NCBI GenBank assembly: GCA_026929865.2
Contig: CM049400.1
Coordinates: 15,450,001-15,514,000, forward strand
DNA from: Hyperoplus lanceolatus
Taxonomy: Eukaryota > Chordata > Actinopteri > Uranoscopiformes > Ammodytidae
DNA: 64,000 nt
Reading direction: 5' to 3'
Below are positions 1 to 11,452 of this stretch, piece after piece (the first letter of the stretch is position 1; every line of letters starts with the position of its first letter). Under the pieces are notes generated by a model. That model saw only the letters and a list, made by a program, of their open reading frames with translations. It had not been told where the DNA came from and searched no databases. Both the position numbers and the translations under genes were made by a program.

Positions 1-1182
1 TTCCCAAACTGTGCCCTGCTGATAATGTTCTGGAAGCCAAATGCCAACTGAGCTACCAGCGGAAGAAATGCAACTGCTGTGATATTGCTGTTCCATAATA
101 TGCCTTGATTGTGTTTTGAAGCATATCAATTCAGAAAGTGTCATCGTGGAAAACACTGAAATATTAGAGAACACTAACACAATGCTTTCCAAAATCCACA
201 ATTAAAGCTCTCATCTTCTCTGTAGCACTGTGGATGCTGTCACATTCTGTTTCATATTCATGAATTCTAATGTATTATTGGACTTTTTGAGGTTTTTCAT
301 CATTACATGATGGGTTAAGAAGAACAATATGTTCTTCCTCTTAAACTTTTATGCCCCACCAAATAAAAACACACTAAAGATACTTTTATATTAATATTTT
401 AAAGATGATTAATATACTGTGCATTCTCATAAAGGTAGCATGCTGGTAATTCTTGATATCATCACATAATTTGAAGTACGTCTTAAAATCATTAAAAAAC
501 ACCCTGTTTGTTACTGTATAATAGCCTGCCCATACTGGCCACAAAGACAAAAAAGCCACAGTCCAATTTGAATAGAAACAATACATTTCAAAATTCAGCC
601 ATAGCTTACATGAGGATAGCTTAGGACAGTTAAAGTTAGAAAAAAATGAATAGACCACAGTTTTTGCATTTACATGCCTTTTAGACAGGGCACCCCAGTA
701 GCTCCCCTGAGTGCCCACCATCGCCGAGTCCTAGTCGCAGTTGCCTGAGTTCAATTTCAACCGATACCTTTGATGTATATTTTCCCACTCTCTTGTCCAT
801 ATTTCCTGTATCTCTCACGGTCCTATCCATTAAAGCATGAAAATACCCAAACACGTGAAATAACTGCTAAAAAGCCATATTGATAACTTCCAAAAAACTT
901 TAAGGAACCTGAGGCCTGTTTCAGGTAGCTGGTTTTACATAGTTGGTCAACTCAGAGCGCAGGGTTGAAAGAGCAACTCTGGGTTTTCAGTTTCAGAACA
1001 GTGGATCAGCGTTGGGTCAATCAACTCTGAGCGTGTTCACTCTGGGTGGAGCGTGTGCATAAAAGCCATCGTCAATGGATCGCTGATAACATGATTCACC
1101 ATGAAAACAGAAGAAACAAATGCTTGATCCTCCCACTTCTCAAAACAGAAAAAAAGAAAACTTCTCCGCTCTTCCCACTAGA
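1..1182. other. No gene; possible old transposon fragment at 903-1075
   Basis: No reading frame here resembles a known protein. The part around 903-1075 (GGCCTGTTTCAGGTAGC, followed by repeated 'ctcagag' and 'actctg' motifs) has the look of the end of a fish DNA transposon, but I see no matching opposite end, so this is only an impression. The rest is AT-rich sequence in which I see nothing further. Confidence 0.4.
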
Positions 1183-1436
1183 GTAAGAAACAGGGCCGTC
1201 GTATAGGGGGTAAAGGTTATGACGATTATAAGGGCCCACAGCCAGCTAGGGCCCACACAGCCCCCAGTAGAATCTACGACAAAATTATTATGCATACAGT
1301 GAACTAATATATAATCATACGAATGAGTCCAAATTAAAACAAAGCCACAAGTCATACGATATTCTAATTTTAATAATGTCAAAACCCCTTGGCCCCTTCT
1401 TAAAAATGGTTTGGTCCACCCCGCGGTTCGTTCTTC

Positions 1437-1616
1437 ATGGAATTAAGTGACGCGAGCGAACTCCAGCAGGGCGAGGATGCCCCCAAAAAGCAGAAGTTCG
1501 CACACCAGATAAGAGTTGAGAAGGAGGCCAGGAGTATAAGCAGCAGAGCAGGGGCCCAGGACATCAAAAACTTTTTTCCTAAGAATGGTGAGAGTAAAAC
1601 TACAGAGGGAGGCTGA
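1437..1616 (+). pseudogene. Possible hAT transposase N-terminal remnant
   Basis: A 59-codon frame starts MELSDASELQQGEDAPKKQK and ends in TGA at 1614-1616. It is lysine-rich with a basic stretch near the start, as is common in the disordered N-terminus of hAT and ZMYM-like transposases. There is no zinc finger, catalytic domain or dimerisation domain, so it could only be a stub. The assignment rests on its position inside a TSD-flanked hAT element and on its composition rather than on a diagnostic motif. Confidence 0.3.
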
Positions 1617-1790
1617 AACAATTAGCCTGCTACTTGTTCATTCATAACATTACCTTTGACGGGGTGCCGGCTGAATCCTACGTTAGCTGTCATTTGGCCG
1701 CCTACACTCTCGAGTTTTAATTTTTATTTTATTTTTATTTCCTCTTTTATTCGCTTTTAAATGTTTTATAATGTGTTTTATGTATTCTAA

Positions 1791-1870
1791 TCTTGCCCCT
1801 GTAAAGCACTTTGAGTGGCCTTGTGTCTGAATTGTGCTATATAAATAAACTTGCCTTGCCTTGCCTTGAT
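1791..1870 (+). repeat. 3' end of a LINE-like retroelement with CCTTG tail
   Basis: The segment 'gtaaagcactttgag' followed by 'ctatataaataaacttg' and a short (CCTTG)n tail is a common 3' terminus of fish non-LTR retroelements. The same terminus recurs at 34260-34330 with the same tail. No coding part is attached, so this is a 5'-truncated copy sitting inside the hAT derivative. Confidence 0.55.
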
Positions 1871-1871
1871 C

Positions 1872-1913
1872 AAGTCGCCAGTTCATAAAAAAAAAAAAAA
1901 GTCGCCAGTTCAT
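1872..1913. repeat. Poly(A) tract flanked by a 15-bp direct duplication
   Basis: AAGTCGCCAGTTCAT occurs at 1872-1886 and again at 1899-1913, separated only by an A run. This is the footprint expected from target-primed retrotransposition in which nothing but the poly(A) tail was copied. See the findings for alternatives. Confidence 0.6.
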
Positions 1914-2969
1914 TGTAGAGCAACGGTTCCTAGAGTGACTATGTGTTTAAAACATATTACTGTCTGACAGTGCTCCAGTAGCCTATGCGCCCATTCAGAG
2001 ACTGCATTGAATTGTATTATGACGCATTCAACTTCTACTCGGTAATTATGAGCATCTGACGATGGTCAGTTACGTTCAGGGCCGTCGGACTGCGGACAGG
2101 CTTGGGGGCCCAAGGCAGAGGGGGGCTGCACCCAAAAAAAATAAAAACGTATTTTTATTTTTATTTTTTACTGGCTCAATATAGGCCCCTGATCTTTGAA
2201 GGCCCAGAACATTTTTATTAGGGAAGAAAAAAACGGATATCAGGGGCCTTTCATTCGTCAGTAGGCTACATTTTTGTTATTCTTTAAATAACATTGTTCA
2301 GGACTACGAAGATCGCGGCCTATATTGGGCCATTAAAAAATACAAACGAAGGGAAAAAATTCCTGAAGCTGACTGGATTTTTTAAACATGTACATTTCTT
2401 CTTTCTGCTTTTTGGTCATTCTGTGTCTATACATTATTCTAGAAAATAGTACTAAATAGCTTACATTGGAAACAGTTGATTTAGCCTTAGTTTTCTTCTC
2501 AAAGTGCACCAGATTGATGAATTTTACTTTAACATTTAAAAAAAAATCTTCCGTGGGAGCATTCCCCCGGACCCCCCTACAAGGTCCAGGGTCTACGACA
2601 CAGTCTCCCAAATTCCTGTGAGAAACACTGTGTGTGTGCATGGTTATTAAGAGTCATTATACCAGGGGTTGTGTTCAAGTATGCATAATGATTTGGTCAT
2701 TCTTCAATAGAAACATTATGTTGTTATCTGGCTCAGAGAGGGACCAGTCACTCATAAGTTTTGGACTATAGACAAACATAGCTTTTACATGTTTGTATTG
2801 TAAGACCGCCTCTCAGAGGGCCCATCAGGACTTCCTGTATAGGGGCCCAGAATGTGGTGCAACACCCCTGGTAAGAAATATTAACGAATGAGCTTATGGA
2901 GAAGAATGAACAGGGATATTGTCTCATAACTCTGATCTAATCACCTCGGTACGGAGCCCCTAAAGGGAC

Positions 2970-3060
2970 ATGGAGGGAAAAAAAAAATTTTGGTTGAGAA
3001 AAAAAAAAAAAAAAAAAAAAAATGGAGGAAAAAAAATATTGGTTGAAAAAAAAAAAATAA
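2970..3060 (+). repeat. Duplicated poly(A)-rich block
   Basis: The string 'atggagg' + A run + 'ttggttga' + A run appears twice in a row (from about 2969 and 3023). This gives a two-unit tandem repeat with expanded A runs. Confidence 0.6.
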
Positions 3061-3064
3061 TAAT

Positions 3065-3150
3065 CAAACTCGAGATTCTCGACTTTAAACTCGAGATCTC
3101 AAGATCAAAGTCGAGATTCTCGAGTTTAAAGTCGAGATCTCGACTTTGCC
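3065..3150. repeat. CTCGAG/GTCGAG palindromic tandem repeat
   Basis: About 80 bases are built from 'ctcgagattctcgac' and 'gtcgagatctcgac' blocks separated by TTTAAA. Both the blocks and the spacer are self-complementary, so the array can fold in several registers. Confidence 0.6.
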
Positions 3151-4143
3151 TTCAAACCTCACTCACCGTCACCAATGGTCCATGCATCAAAGGCATATCA
3201 ATTAATTTATGGGAAACCACACACATGGAGGAGTACTTGGAGCATTCTCTCTCACACTAACACCAAACTACAACCTATTAGGCCTTAATCTAACGTGTAT
3301 TGAACATGCCGTACGTTCCTCAGTGCTCAAATCTTAACTATAGCAACTAAACGTGAAACCCCTGATTACTGCAGTCAACCAGATACAAATTGTATTTGAA
3401 AATCTCCACGCATTTTATAGGTTTGCATAAGCCCAATTTCCACTTGATCTGAGTTTACATGGCTTGGTTTGTAGTTGGGTTAATATCAATAATAATATAG
3501 CCAAGAGCACCTTTTTCAGGCCACAAAATACAATAATGAAGATGAGGGGGATATGTGTTTTGTTTTTATTGGCTTTTGACATCAGTGACTACTTTTATTT
3601 CACTCACTAGTAAAGAATTCAGCTATTCTGCTATAGTTTTATTGCAACACCTCTTTACCTTTTACTACCACTTTACCCCATAGTGAAGTGGAGACATAGT
3701 GGTGGTATATTTTCTTTTAGCAAACAAAACTGAAGGATAACACATTTGTTTTGCCTTTGTTATGCTCGATTCTGCTCTTTTCAGAGGAACCTAAAGGGTG
3801 TTTGAGAATGAGGTGAACCTGTTTGTGTGTCATGCTTCAATTCAAAATCGTTTAGGCTGTATAATGTCAGAAAAAGTGGAAAACAATGAACAAGGTTAAC
3901 AAAATGTGTTATTTTACCAAAAGTCCAAAACCCAAAAACAATAAATGAAAACAGAGACAAACTCCAAACAAGTACAGTTGTAAGTATGCTGGGATGAGAT
4001 CATGTTAGGCTTTAATTTATTTTTCCATTTGCAGAAAGTAAATGATTATCAAAACAGATGGAATTAATGTTCTGTTTTTCAACTAATATAAATATTTACT
4101 TGGCAGTACTACAAGGTACTTCACACGCAGATATAATGCACAT

Positions 4144-5816
4144 CAGTGGCGTGCACAGGTAGACCTGAAGTGGTGCTGAAGCACCTGCCCTTTTCCCCTG
4201 GCCCAATGAAGTGCCCTTTTGAAAAAAAAAAAAAAAAAAAAAATCTGAAAGTTTTTTTTTTTTTTTTTACAGTGTATGTGGCCCATGCCGACATTATCAT
4301 CTATACATGCTCAACGATTAAAAACGTTTGACAATAATGCCCCAATAAATATGCCCCCCCCTCCTCCTCCGCACACACTTCCTTTGTCAACGTGAACAAG
4401 CAGAGTGGACACAAACGGAGGCGCGTTGCCGCAGCAGTTCACAGCTGCTGCACACACACACCTACTCCCCGGCCTGCCCTGCCCCACCAGCGAGGTAACA
4501 CATACATGAATGGAGTCAAGAGTGTATTGTTTGCCCCCTAAGCCTCAGTTGCCAAGCTATAACTTGCATTTATTTGTCTCTGTTATAAAGTAGCCTCTAT
4601 CATGCAGCGCCACACAGCTGAGCATAAATTAGCCGACTGTCCTGCTTAACAAGCTAGCCCCCCCCAAAAGAAAAGATATGACTTGATGAACACAACTAAT
4701 GTCGGCGGAGTTTGTCATTGGTACAGCATGTGAATCTATCAGTATGCTGAATATTTAGTGTTGTTTAGGTTTACTTTAGGTTATATAATTAACACTTCAC
4801 TTGCAGTAATTTATTTGCTAAATGACAAACAGGCAATTCCCAATTGCCTGCAGAAAAAGTAGCCTTGTGCCTTGTTGTAATGTAACCAAGCAGTCTTATT
4901 CATATGGTTGGTCTCTTTTTATTTACAAATTGCAGTATAATGCCTAGAAAGGAGAGGTTAAAAAAGGAAAAAGAAAGGGAGCTACAGCAGGCAGCCCAGG
5001 GGAGCAGCTCTCTGCTCTCCTGTATGAAAGCATCCACCAGCAGCAAGGAGGAAGATGAAGATGAAAGGTCAGAGTCAAGACCAGAGTCATGTTAACTGTT
5101 CAGGGCCTTTTAAAGCTCAGATTTTAATGTTGAACTGTTCCTCAAATGTTATTGAAATATCTTAAAAGCTGTCCACACATTTTATTTTAACTACGCAAAG
5201 TGGGTTGGTGGTACTAAATAAGTCAAGAAGCTATATACGCTTATTATATTATTTTGTCCCAACCATAAGTTATTTCTATGTTACAAGACTTGCAGTAATC
5301 TTGTATTTAATTACCTTAATAGGATATTATTAGTACGGAGATCAGGGGCCTAACGAAGACTTCAAAGACAGAATTCGGGATAAGGGATTATTTAAAAAAA
5401 TCCTAAACTGACTGTTTTTTTTTCAAACATACATTTTTTCTTTCTGCTTTTTGGTAATTCTGTGTCTCCAAATTATTCCAGAAAATAGTACAAAATAGCC
5501 CACATTGACACAGGTGATTTAGCCTTAGCTTTCTTCTCAAAGTGCACCAGATTGATGAATTTTACTTTAAAAGGTTCAAATTTTTCTTCCGGGAGAGCAT
5601 TCCCCCAGACACGCCTAGAAGGTCCAGGGTCCCAAACACAGTCTCCCAAATTCCTTTGAGAAACACTATATGTGTGGCTGGGTATTAAAAGTCATTAGGC
5701 CAGGGGGGTTTTGTACAAGTACCCTTAAAATGATTTGGTCATTCATCGATAGAATATATTGTGCCCTTTTTTTTGCACTGAGCACCTGCCCCCCAAAATG
5801 GCTGTGCACGCCACTG
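4144..5816 (+). mobile_element. hAT-type DNA transposon, internally deleted
   Basis: The termini are CAGTGGCGTGCACAG at 4144 and its complement CTGTGCACGCCACTG ending at 5816. A perfect 8-bp TSD, ATGCACAT, lies at 4136-4143 and 5817-5824. At about 1.67 kb it is too short for an autonomous hAT, and only a stub of transposase remains (4940-5095). An A run and a T run near 4220-4270 interrupt the left subterminal part. The 3' third is homologous to the element at 1191-2870. Confidence 0.9.
4940..5095 (+). pseudogene. hAT transposase N-terminal stub
   Basis: From the ATG at 4940 a 51-codon frame reads MPRKERLKKEKERELQQAAQ and then a serine- and acidic-rich stretch, ending at TAA 5093-5095. The basic lysine/arginine-rich start is typical of the first exon of fish hAT transposases. 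A pyrimidine-poor 'tttacaaattgcag' directly upstream could be a splice acceptor. No BED or TTF zinc finger or catalytic part follows, so the gene has been lost by internal deletion. Confidence 0.45.
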
Positions 5817-5824
5817 ATGCACAT

Positions 5825-7029
5825 CCTGAAACTATAATCTAGCTCATCCTTGGAGTTCTTTTTCTTTGACACCCTCTGAAGATTGAAGGCCAGGTTGACT
5901 CCACTGAGCAAAGCATTTAATTAATCATAAAATAGCCACCACCATGTCCAGAGCCCGGACGTGTAGCAACTCTACAAACATCATAGCAAGCTCTTTATCA
6001 GAGCAGAGTTTGAGGCAAATGTGTTCTCCAAGCATGTGTACTGTTAACTTCAGCAGGTCAGTGACAGCATCTCTGTCAATGACTTACACTTTGGATCACT
6101 TAAAACATCAGTTTCACCATATCCAACCAATATGCATAGTAGAAAGCCAAACACAAATGATACTTGTTTCAGGTATTCTATTGATTCAAGCTAAGCAGAG
6201 CTCCAGAAATGGAACTAAAGACAGTACAGAAACACATGACACTTAGTCGGTATCTCTAGTCGAAGTGCCTCCCAAGCCCTGGTTATTTTGCATCTCTTAT
6301 GTTTCCATAATGTAAAGTTATGTGTGGCACGGCCCTCAGCTCTGTGGCCCATGAGACAGAGAACACATCTTGGACACACACACACACATCTTGAATCAAG
6401 GTCCCTGCACTCTGTCATTACTGTACAACTCTAATGAATCATTCATAAACCTGTGACACAATTGGAATTGCAACTATATTAAAGATAGAGCGGCTTTATA
6501 GTTACATGGATTGTGAGGAAAGGATGGATGAGGTCGTTGGTGCCTACTGAAAGGACTTACATCTTGCAGACCGGCCACAACTCAGTAAATTTCTCCTTTT
6601 AACAAACTAACACCCTTAAAACCTGTAATAGGATATTTGAAAATAGTAAAAAGCAAAGGCAACTAAGAACTACAACCTGAATGAATATCACTTTGAATTA
6701 AAAGAGTCTCCCTTTAATAGCATCGTCGCTCGATAGACCATGCAAGACTAAGCAGTATGTAAAGAGAGCACAGAGGTAACAGAGGAGCATGATGGCATCG
6801 ATAACTGATGGCATCGTGATTGGCCCTAGTGATACAGGGTTACCTGCTGTTGGAAATACAGAATACGAAAGCATTCCAAAAGGAGTGGTTTTGCAGCAAA
6901 ATAGTAAAAATCATTGTTTTGTTGTTGATTTGTGCTATATGTTAAGTCTTTGCACTGATTTCTGCTTTTAGCAACAACAATAATGTTGTTTTATGCATCT
7001 CTACTGCATGCCTCATTTAATTAATTTCA
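5825..7029. other. No recognised gene
   Basis: No frame here matches a protein family I know. A 100-codon open frame on the plus strand (5944-6246) has no recognisable domain and is probably chance. A short CA repeat lies at 6377-6388. Confidence 0.5.
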
Positions 7030-7258
7030 TTTTTTCATTTAACTTTTATTTATCCTCGAGAGACCAATTGAGGGGTGACCCTCATTTACAATAATGTCGA
7101 GTTCAAACAAATTCAAAGGAAAAACAACAATACATGAACAATATTCAATGCAAATACATCAAATACACAACAACAGGTGAAGAGAAAAACAATTGAAACA
7201 TTTACAGTGGTGAAGAGTGGCAGCAACTAAAATGAAATGGGTGAAAGTACAATATAGC

Positions 7259-7840
7259 CTAATTAAAACAGTTACAGGTAGAGTTTGGCAGATTTAAGAT
7301 AGTGTGTTTAAATTGGTTAAAGGATATGAAGGTATTTAGTTTAATTTGTTGTTGTAAGTTGTTCCAGGAGTCAGGGGCACTGAAGCTAAAAGCTGTCTTT
7401 CCCAGCTCAGACCGGGCTTGTGGGACATAAAGCATAAGCATGTCAGTGGAGCGGGTCTGATAAAGCCCATCTGAAATGTTCAGCATTTCTGTTAAATAAC
7501 GAGGAAGCTTCCCGGTCAAGGCTTTGTAAATAAAAATGTGCCAATGTGCATCATGTCTCAAGGGAGGACCACCCAACCTTTTCATATAAAAGACAATGGT
7601 GTGTGTCATAAGCATCTCCTGTGATGAACCTTAAAGCAGAGTGAAAAACAGAGTCCAGGATTTTAAGACATGAATGTGATGCATGCCGGTAAACCACATC
7701 ACCGTAATAAAGCACAGGCATGAAAACTGCCTCATTAATCCTTTTCCTACTAGATAAAGGGAAGGTGGTTTTGTTCCTATAAAAATAGCCATTTTTTTGT
7801 CGTAGTCGACAAACAAGTGTTTCTATATGAACATTTAAAG
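7259..7840 (-). pseudogene. LINE ORF2 C-terminal (thumb) region, frameshifted
   Basis: Downstream of the RT palm, the minus strand reads FPLSSRKRINEAVFMPVLYY and DVVYRHASHSCLKILDSVFH in one frame. It then shifts to a frame ending at 7259 that contains ARSELGKTAFSFSAPDSWNN. The 'lGk.aF.fsAp..WN.Lq' motif is the usual C-terminus of fish CR1/L2-like ORF2 proteins. At least one frameshift lies between the two parts near 7600. Confidence 0.7.
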
Positions 7841-8024
7841 TGAGTTTATCATCTAACCAGATGCCGAGATATTTGTACTCTGTGACTCTTCCATAAAAAA
7901 TCCATTCTTTGTAAAACTATTAAAATCATTCAAATTTGTAGTTCTTGCTCTGGAGAAACACATATATTTGGTTTTGTCTGTATTTAGAACCAGCCTGAGG
8001 TCCACTAGACAGTCCTGCAAAGTA

Positions 8025-9003
8025 TTAAAAGAGCGTTTTAAGGTTCTGAATAGATTGGTGCACCGAATTGGAAATACAATACAGTACTGTGTCGTCAGCG
8101 TATAGATGTGCGTGACAGTTTTTTAGCGATGAAACAATGTTATTTATATAAATTGTGAAAAGAACTGTACCTAAAATTGAGCCCTGTGGGACACCATTTG
8201 TAACAGTTAGGAATTCAGATTGATATCTTCCCAGTTTAACTGACTGCTGTCTATCAGAAAGATAATCCCTAAACCAGCTACATGCAGAATGATCAAAGCC
8301 AATGTCATGCAGCCTCTGTAAAAGCAAATGGTGGTCAACAGTATCAAAGGCCTTGGAAAGATCAATAAAAAGTGCTGCACAATGCTTTCTTCTCTAATGC
8401 TCTAACAATGTTGTTTACAACCAAAGTCACAGTACTGTGGCCTGCCCTAAAACCAGATTGGTACGGGCTCAAAATGGAAGCACTAGTTAGAAATGTTTTT
8501 AACTGATTATTAATACGTGATTCTAGAATTTTTGCCAGGCATGGGAGTTTGGAAATTGGCCTGTATTTATTAAAATTATTTTTGTCACCACCTTTATGTA
8601 AAGGAATTACGTGAGCTTTTTTCCAAATTTTAGGAACTATTCCAGAGGAGATGGAAAGATTAAAAATATGGGTTATTTGTTTTGATAGTATATGTGTAGA
8701 AAGCTTGATTGAAAACGGGTGCAAATTGTCCTCTCCCATGTACTTCTTGGGGTTGATGGCGAGGAGCGCATCTACAGCAACACTTATGGGAAGAAGATCA
8801 AGGCTGAAAAGAGGAGTTTGAGAGACAGGCGGTATGTTACTACTGGATGTAGAAGGTGTACATCCTCCATTCTGAAAGAGTTGAACAGCAGCTACAAAAT
8901 GTTTATTAAAAGCTAAGCCAATCTCTTTTTGATCATTGAGAGTGTGACCATTTAATTTGATCTGAGTGGGAATTGTGCTAGAATTGTTCTTATTATAGTT
9001 CAT
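8025..9003 (-). pseudogene. LINE reverse transcriptase domain (frameshifted)
   Basis: Two frames together carry an RT. The upstream one (9003 to 8362, 213 codons) has FRAGHSTVTLVVNNIVRALE and the finger motifs 'VIPLHKGGD...NYRPIS'-like, seen here as NKYRPISKLPCLAKILESR. A one-base shift near 8385 moves reading to the next frame, which contains FIDLSKAFDTVDHHLLL (first catalytic Asp), then GVPQGSILG and YADDTVLY (catalytic D-D) before 8025. All three catalytic aspartates are therefore present, but not in one frame. This is a decayed copy, not an active enzyme. Confidence 0.8.
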
Positions 9004-9370
9004 AGCTTTCCAAAAAAGTGCAGATTAGAGTAGCAGTCGGAGATTAATTCAAGGTAATATTCAACTTTGGCTTTCCTGACCATGGCTGTGCACTTATTCC
9101 TAAATTGTCTAAAAATAGTCCAATTGGTATCATCTCCAGAGCGTCTAGCTAGAGACCATGCTTTATTTCTTTCGGAAAATAAATAAGACAGTTCACCTGT
9201 AAACCAGGGGTTTGATCTATTTTTTACTCTATGCTTTTAAAGGGGCGCATGCTTGGTTATAATTGAGGTGAAAGTATTGATGAAATGGCTAACTCAACAT
9301 CCAAACTTTCCATAGTGAGTTGAATGTCACTATGACGGAGATCACATAACAAGGCTTGTTCATTAAAACT
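9004..9370 (-). pseudogene. LINE ORF2, linker upstream of RT
   Basis: Reading the minus strand, the translation contains NPWFTGELSYLFSERNKAWS and then ARRSGDDTNWTIFRQFRNKC. This is the conserved 'kpW.t.ei......r..a...ar.sg....w..y...rn' linker between endonuclease and RT in CR1/L2-type LINEs. It precedes the RT domain at 8025-9003 and is separated from it by a frame break near 9010. Further upstream, residues similar to SFNEQALLCDLRHSDIQ are readable to about 9370, after which homology stops. Confidence 0.6.
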
Positions 9371-9681
9371 TTTAAAATGAGATATTAATAATAATAATGC
9401 ACAACCTTCTGATTTTTGTATGTTATGGATCATGCATTCTCTTCCTCATACTTTATAAAGTTCATCTCATTGTGGTCAGTGGCGTGGCGTGGGGATTTTT
9501 TTTGAGGAAGCCAAGTGAGACAACACCTTTAATCTACATGTTTATTGGAAGGTGGGGGACAGAAAAGAGTAGGCTACGTTGCAGCTTGTATTCAATGTAA
9601 CTACAAGAGCTATTATAGCGCCTGGTCACTTTACCAGGACATGCACACGCCTGTAATCTGTCCGACACCGCTCGTTCGCTC

Positions 9682-9724
9682 TCTCTCTCACTCACTCACT
9701 CACTCACTCTCTCACTCACACACC
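9682..9724 (+). repeat. CT/CACT microsatellite
   Basis: A run of CT dinucleotides passes into tandem CACT tetranucleotides and then CA, about 43 bases in all, in the left arm of the hAT element. Confidence 0.8.
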
Positions 9725-10126
9725 TCCTAATCGTTTTATTAAATTATACATTGTATTATAAATGCACCCCCCACTCCGACCGGAATGCACTAGCCGCTTA
9801 ATGCCCAATACAGATTCGAATTCATTCACAATATAATTAGGGGACGTTTTATAGGCAATTTTAAGTTCACGTGAGACACAACTCACACAATCAGTTAGGT
9901 GCTTGACATACACACATACTTTCTATACATCCTTTTCGTTTAAGAACTAGGCCAAATGTTCATTATACAACACTACTTAAGACCACCCAGAACAACTTCA
10001 GTGGATACCAATGCAACTTAATCAAGGCACAATTAGCAATAAAATAACACAAAACATAACATATAGCTAAACGGACAGTAAAGGGAACAGTTAACCCGCG
10101 CCGGGAGAAGGTGTGTATTTTACTAA

Positions 10127-10302
10127 CTATTTGTAGAGGAAGGCCATTAGCTGAAGATTGCCGCTGCCAGCTAGCCATTCGGTGCGGACATAGTTCTCCT
10201 CCCTGAAAGTGCGATAAACTTTCTTTCTCTCCACACGCATTGGCCTGCCGTCAGATTTGATTTTTAATGGCTCCTCAATTGGCAGTTTGGTAAAATATTT
10301 TT
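10127..10302 (-). pseudogene. hAT transposase, N-terminal exon, part after the palindrome
   Basis: On the minus strand from the palindrome edge (10302) the frame reads KYFTKLPIEEPLKIKSDGRP, then MRVERKKVYRTFREENYVRT and EWLAGSGNLQLMAFLYK before TAG at 10127-10129. The pattern 'f..lpieeklkIk..GRP.P' followed by 'R.fq..w....WL.gs...' is the start of hAT transposases with a TTF-type zinc finger. The final zinc-finger cysteines (usually 'lfCf.C') are replaced by LMAFLYK, and the frame stops there. The remaining domains are absent from the element. Confidence 0.6.
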
Positions 10303-10559
10303 GGTAACACTTTACAATAAGGGTACATTAATTAATGGTTAGTTAATGCTTAATATGGTTTAACCAACCATTAGTTAAATGTTAACTAATGTGTCTTGTA
10401 AGCATTTACTAATGGTATTCATGTTAACTAAGGTATTAATTACTACATTATGTAATGTTTATAAATATCCTATATTAACCTTAGTTAACCCATTAATTAA
10501 GCTTGAACCAACAGTTGATTAATATAATAATAAGCATTAATTAACTGTTAACAAATGTC

Positions 10560-10995
10560 ATTTTTGTAACATTACTTAAGCATAATTAACCATTTATTAA
10601 TGTTCTTTGTGACCCTTATTGTAAAGTGGGAACCATTTATACATTAAGTAACACTTAATAAATGCACACTTGTGCTGAATAGGCATTACTGAAGCATAAT
10701 TAACCATAATAGGCATTACTTAAGTGTAATTAACCATTTATTAATGGACTTTGTGACCCTTATTGTAAAGTGAGAACCATTTCTCATGAATTAACACCTA
10801 ATAAAGGCATACTAGTGCTGATTAAGCATCACTTAAGCATAATTAACCATTTCTTAATGTTATGTGTGACCCTTATTGTAAAGTGGGAACCATTCATCAC
10901 TTGATACACTTAATAAATGCAAAATAGTGCTGAATAAGGATTACCTAAATACAATCCATCAATCAACAATGCTCTTTGTGACCCGTGTACATTCT
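10560..10995 (+). repeat. Subterminal tandem repeats, left arm of palindrome
   Basis: Units begin 'gtgacccttattgtaaagtg' at 10609, 10753 and 10866, with a partial unit at 10978. They are spaced 144, 113 and 112 bases apart. Each unit carries the complement of the inner TIR motif plus 'cataattaaccattta' spacers. The right arm has the mirror array with motif copies near 14036, 14149 and 14293. Confidence 0.8.
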
Positions 10996-11452
10996 CTATA
11001 ATAACAATATTAAACATACTAAAATATTCCCAAATGGACATCAATTCATGACAACAATCTGTTATCAACACAATTCAGTCACAATTTAAAAAAAGAAAGA
11101 AAATGTTATTTGATTTAGAATCTTTAGTAAATAGTTTCTTCAACAAATTATATCCAGTTTAATGATTTTCTCCGAAAGTAACAAACAGGAGGAAATGGAT
11201 TACTAACAGCAATGGTGAAACACACTGACTCAACAGTTAGGTTTAACAGGTAAATATGTATTTTCTACTCTCTTCCTTGAAGTGTATATATCATTGTTGC
11301 AACATAAACAAAAATAAAATACACAAAGAACATAACAGTTCCATTTTTAATTATGGACTAAAGATAAAACAAAATAAATCTCATTCTCTTGTGACTAAAC
11401 ACTAGTTTAACCTGGCCCTATCATTGTTATTTGAATGAGCACATGTGTATTT

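Larger units (their letters stand above)
1191..2870. mobile_element. hAT-type DNA transposon, defective
   Basis: The element starts CAGGGCCGTCG and ends ACACCCCTG, so the inverted ends share only CAGGG or CAGGGG. It is flanked by a perfect 8-bp direct repeat, GTAAGAAA, at 1183-1190 and 2871-2878, which is the TSD length of hAT elements. The right-hand 500 bases (about 2340-2850) are clearly homologous, in the same orientation, to 5395-5755 inside the neighbouring element at 4144-5816. A second 'cagggccgtcgg' at 2079 repeats the left end internally and may mark a nested or duplicated copy. The only coding remnant is the short frame at 1437-1616. Confidence 0.75.
2879..4135. other. No gene; A-rich and CTCGAG simple repeats
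   Basis: Between the two hAT elements there is no recognisable coding sequence. The left part contains an A-rich duplicated block (2970-3060) and a palindromic tandem array (3065-3150). The rest, up to 4135, is AT-rich sequence in which I see nothing else. Confidence 0.6.
7030..9385 (-). mobile_element. CR1/L2-type LINE, 5'-truncated, degenerate
   Basis: On the minus strand, a non-LTR retrotransposon runs from about 9385 down to about 7030. The 5' end has lost the endonuclease and begins in the linker before the reverse transcriptase. RT fragments follow in several frames, then a 3' untranslated tail (7030-7260). Its last part, with 'ggggtgaccctcattta' next to a 'ttatttaa' motif, recurs in both arms of the palindrome near 11455-11515 and 13335-13400, and a similar terminus ends the LINE fragment at 22736. 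Clade assignment is by RT motif style, not by phylogeny. Confidence 0.8.
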
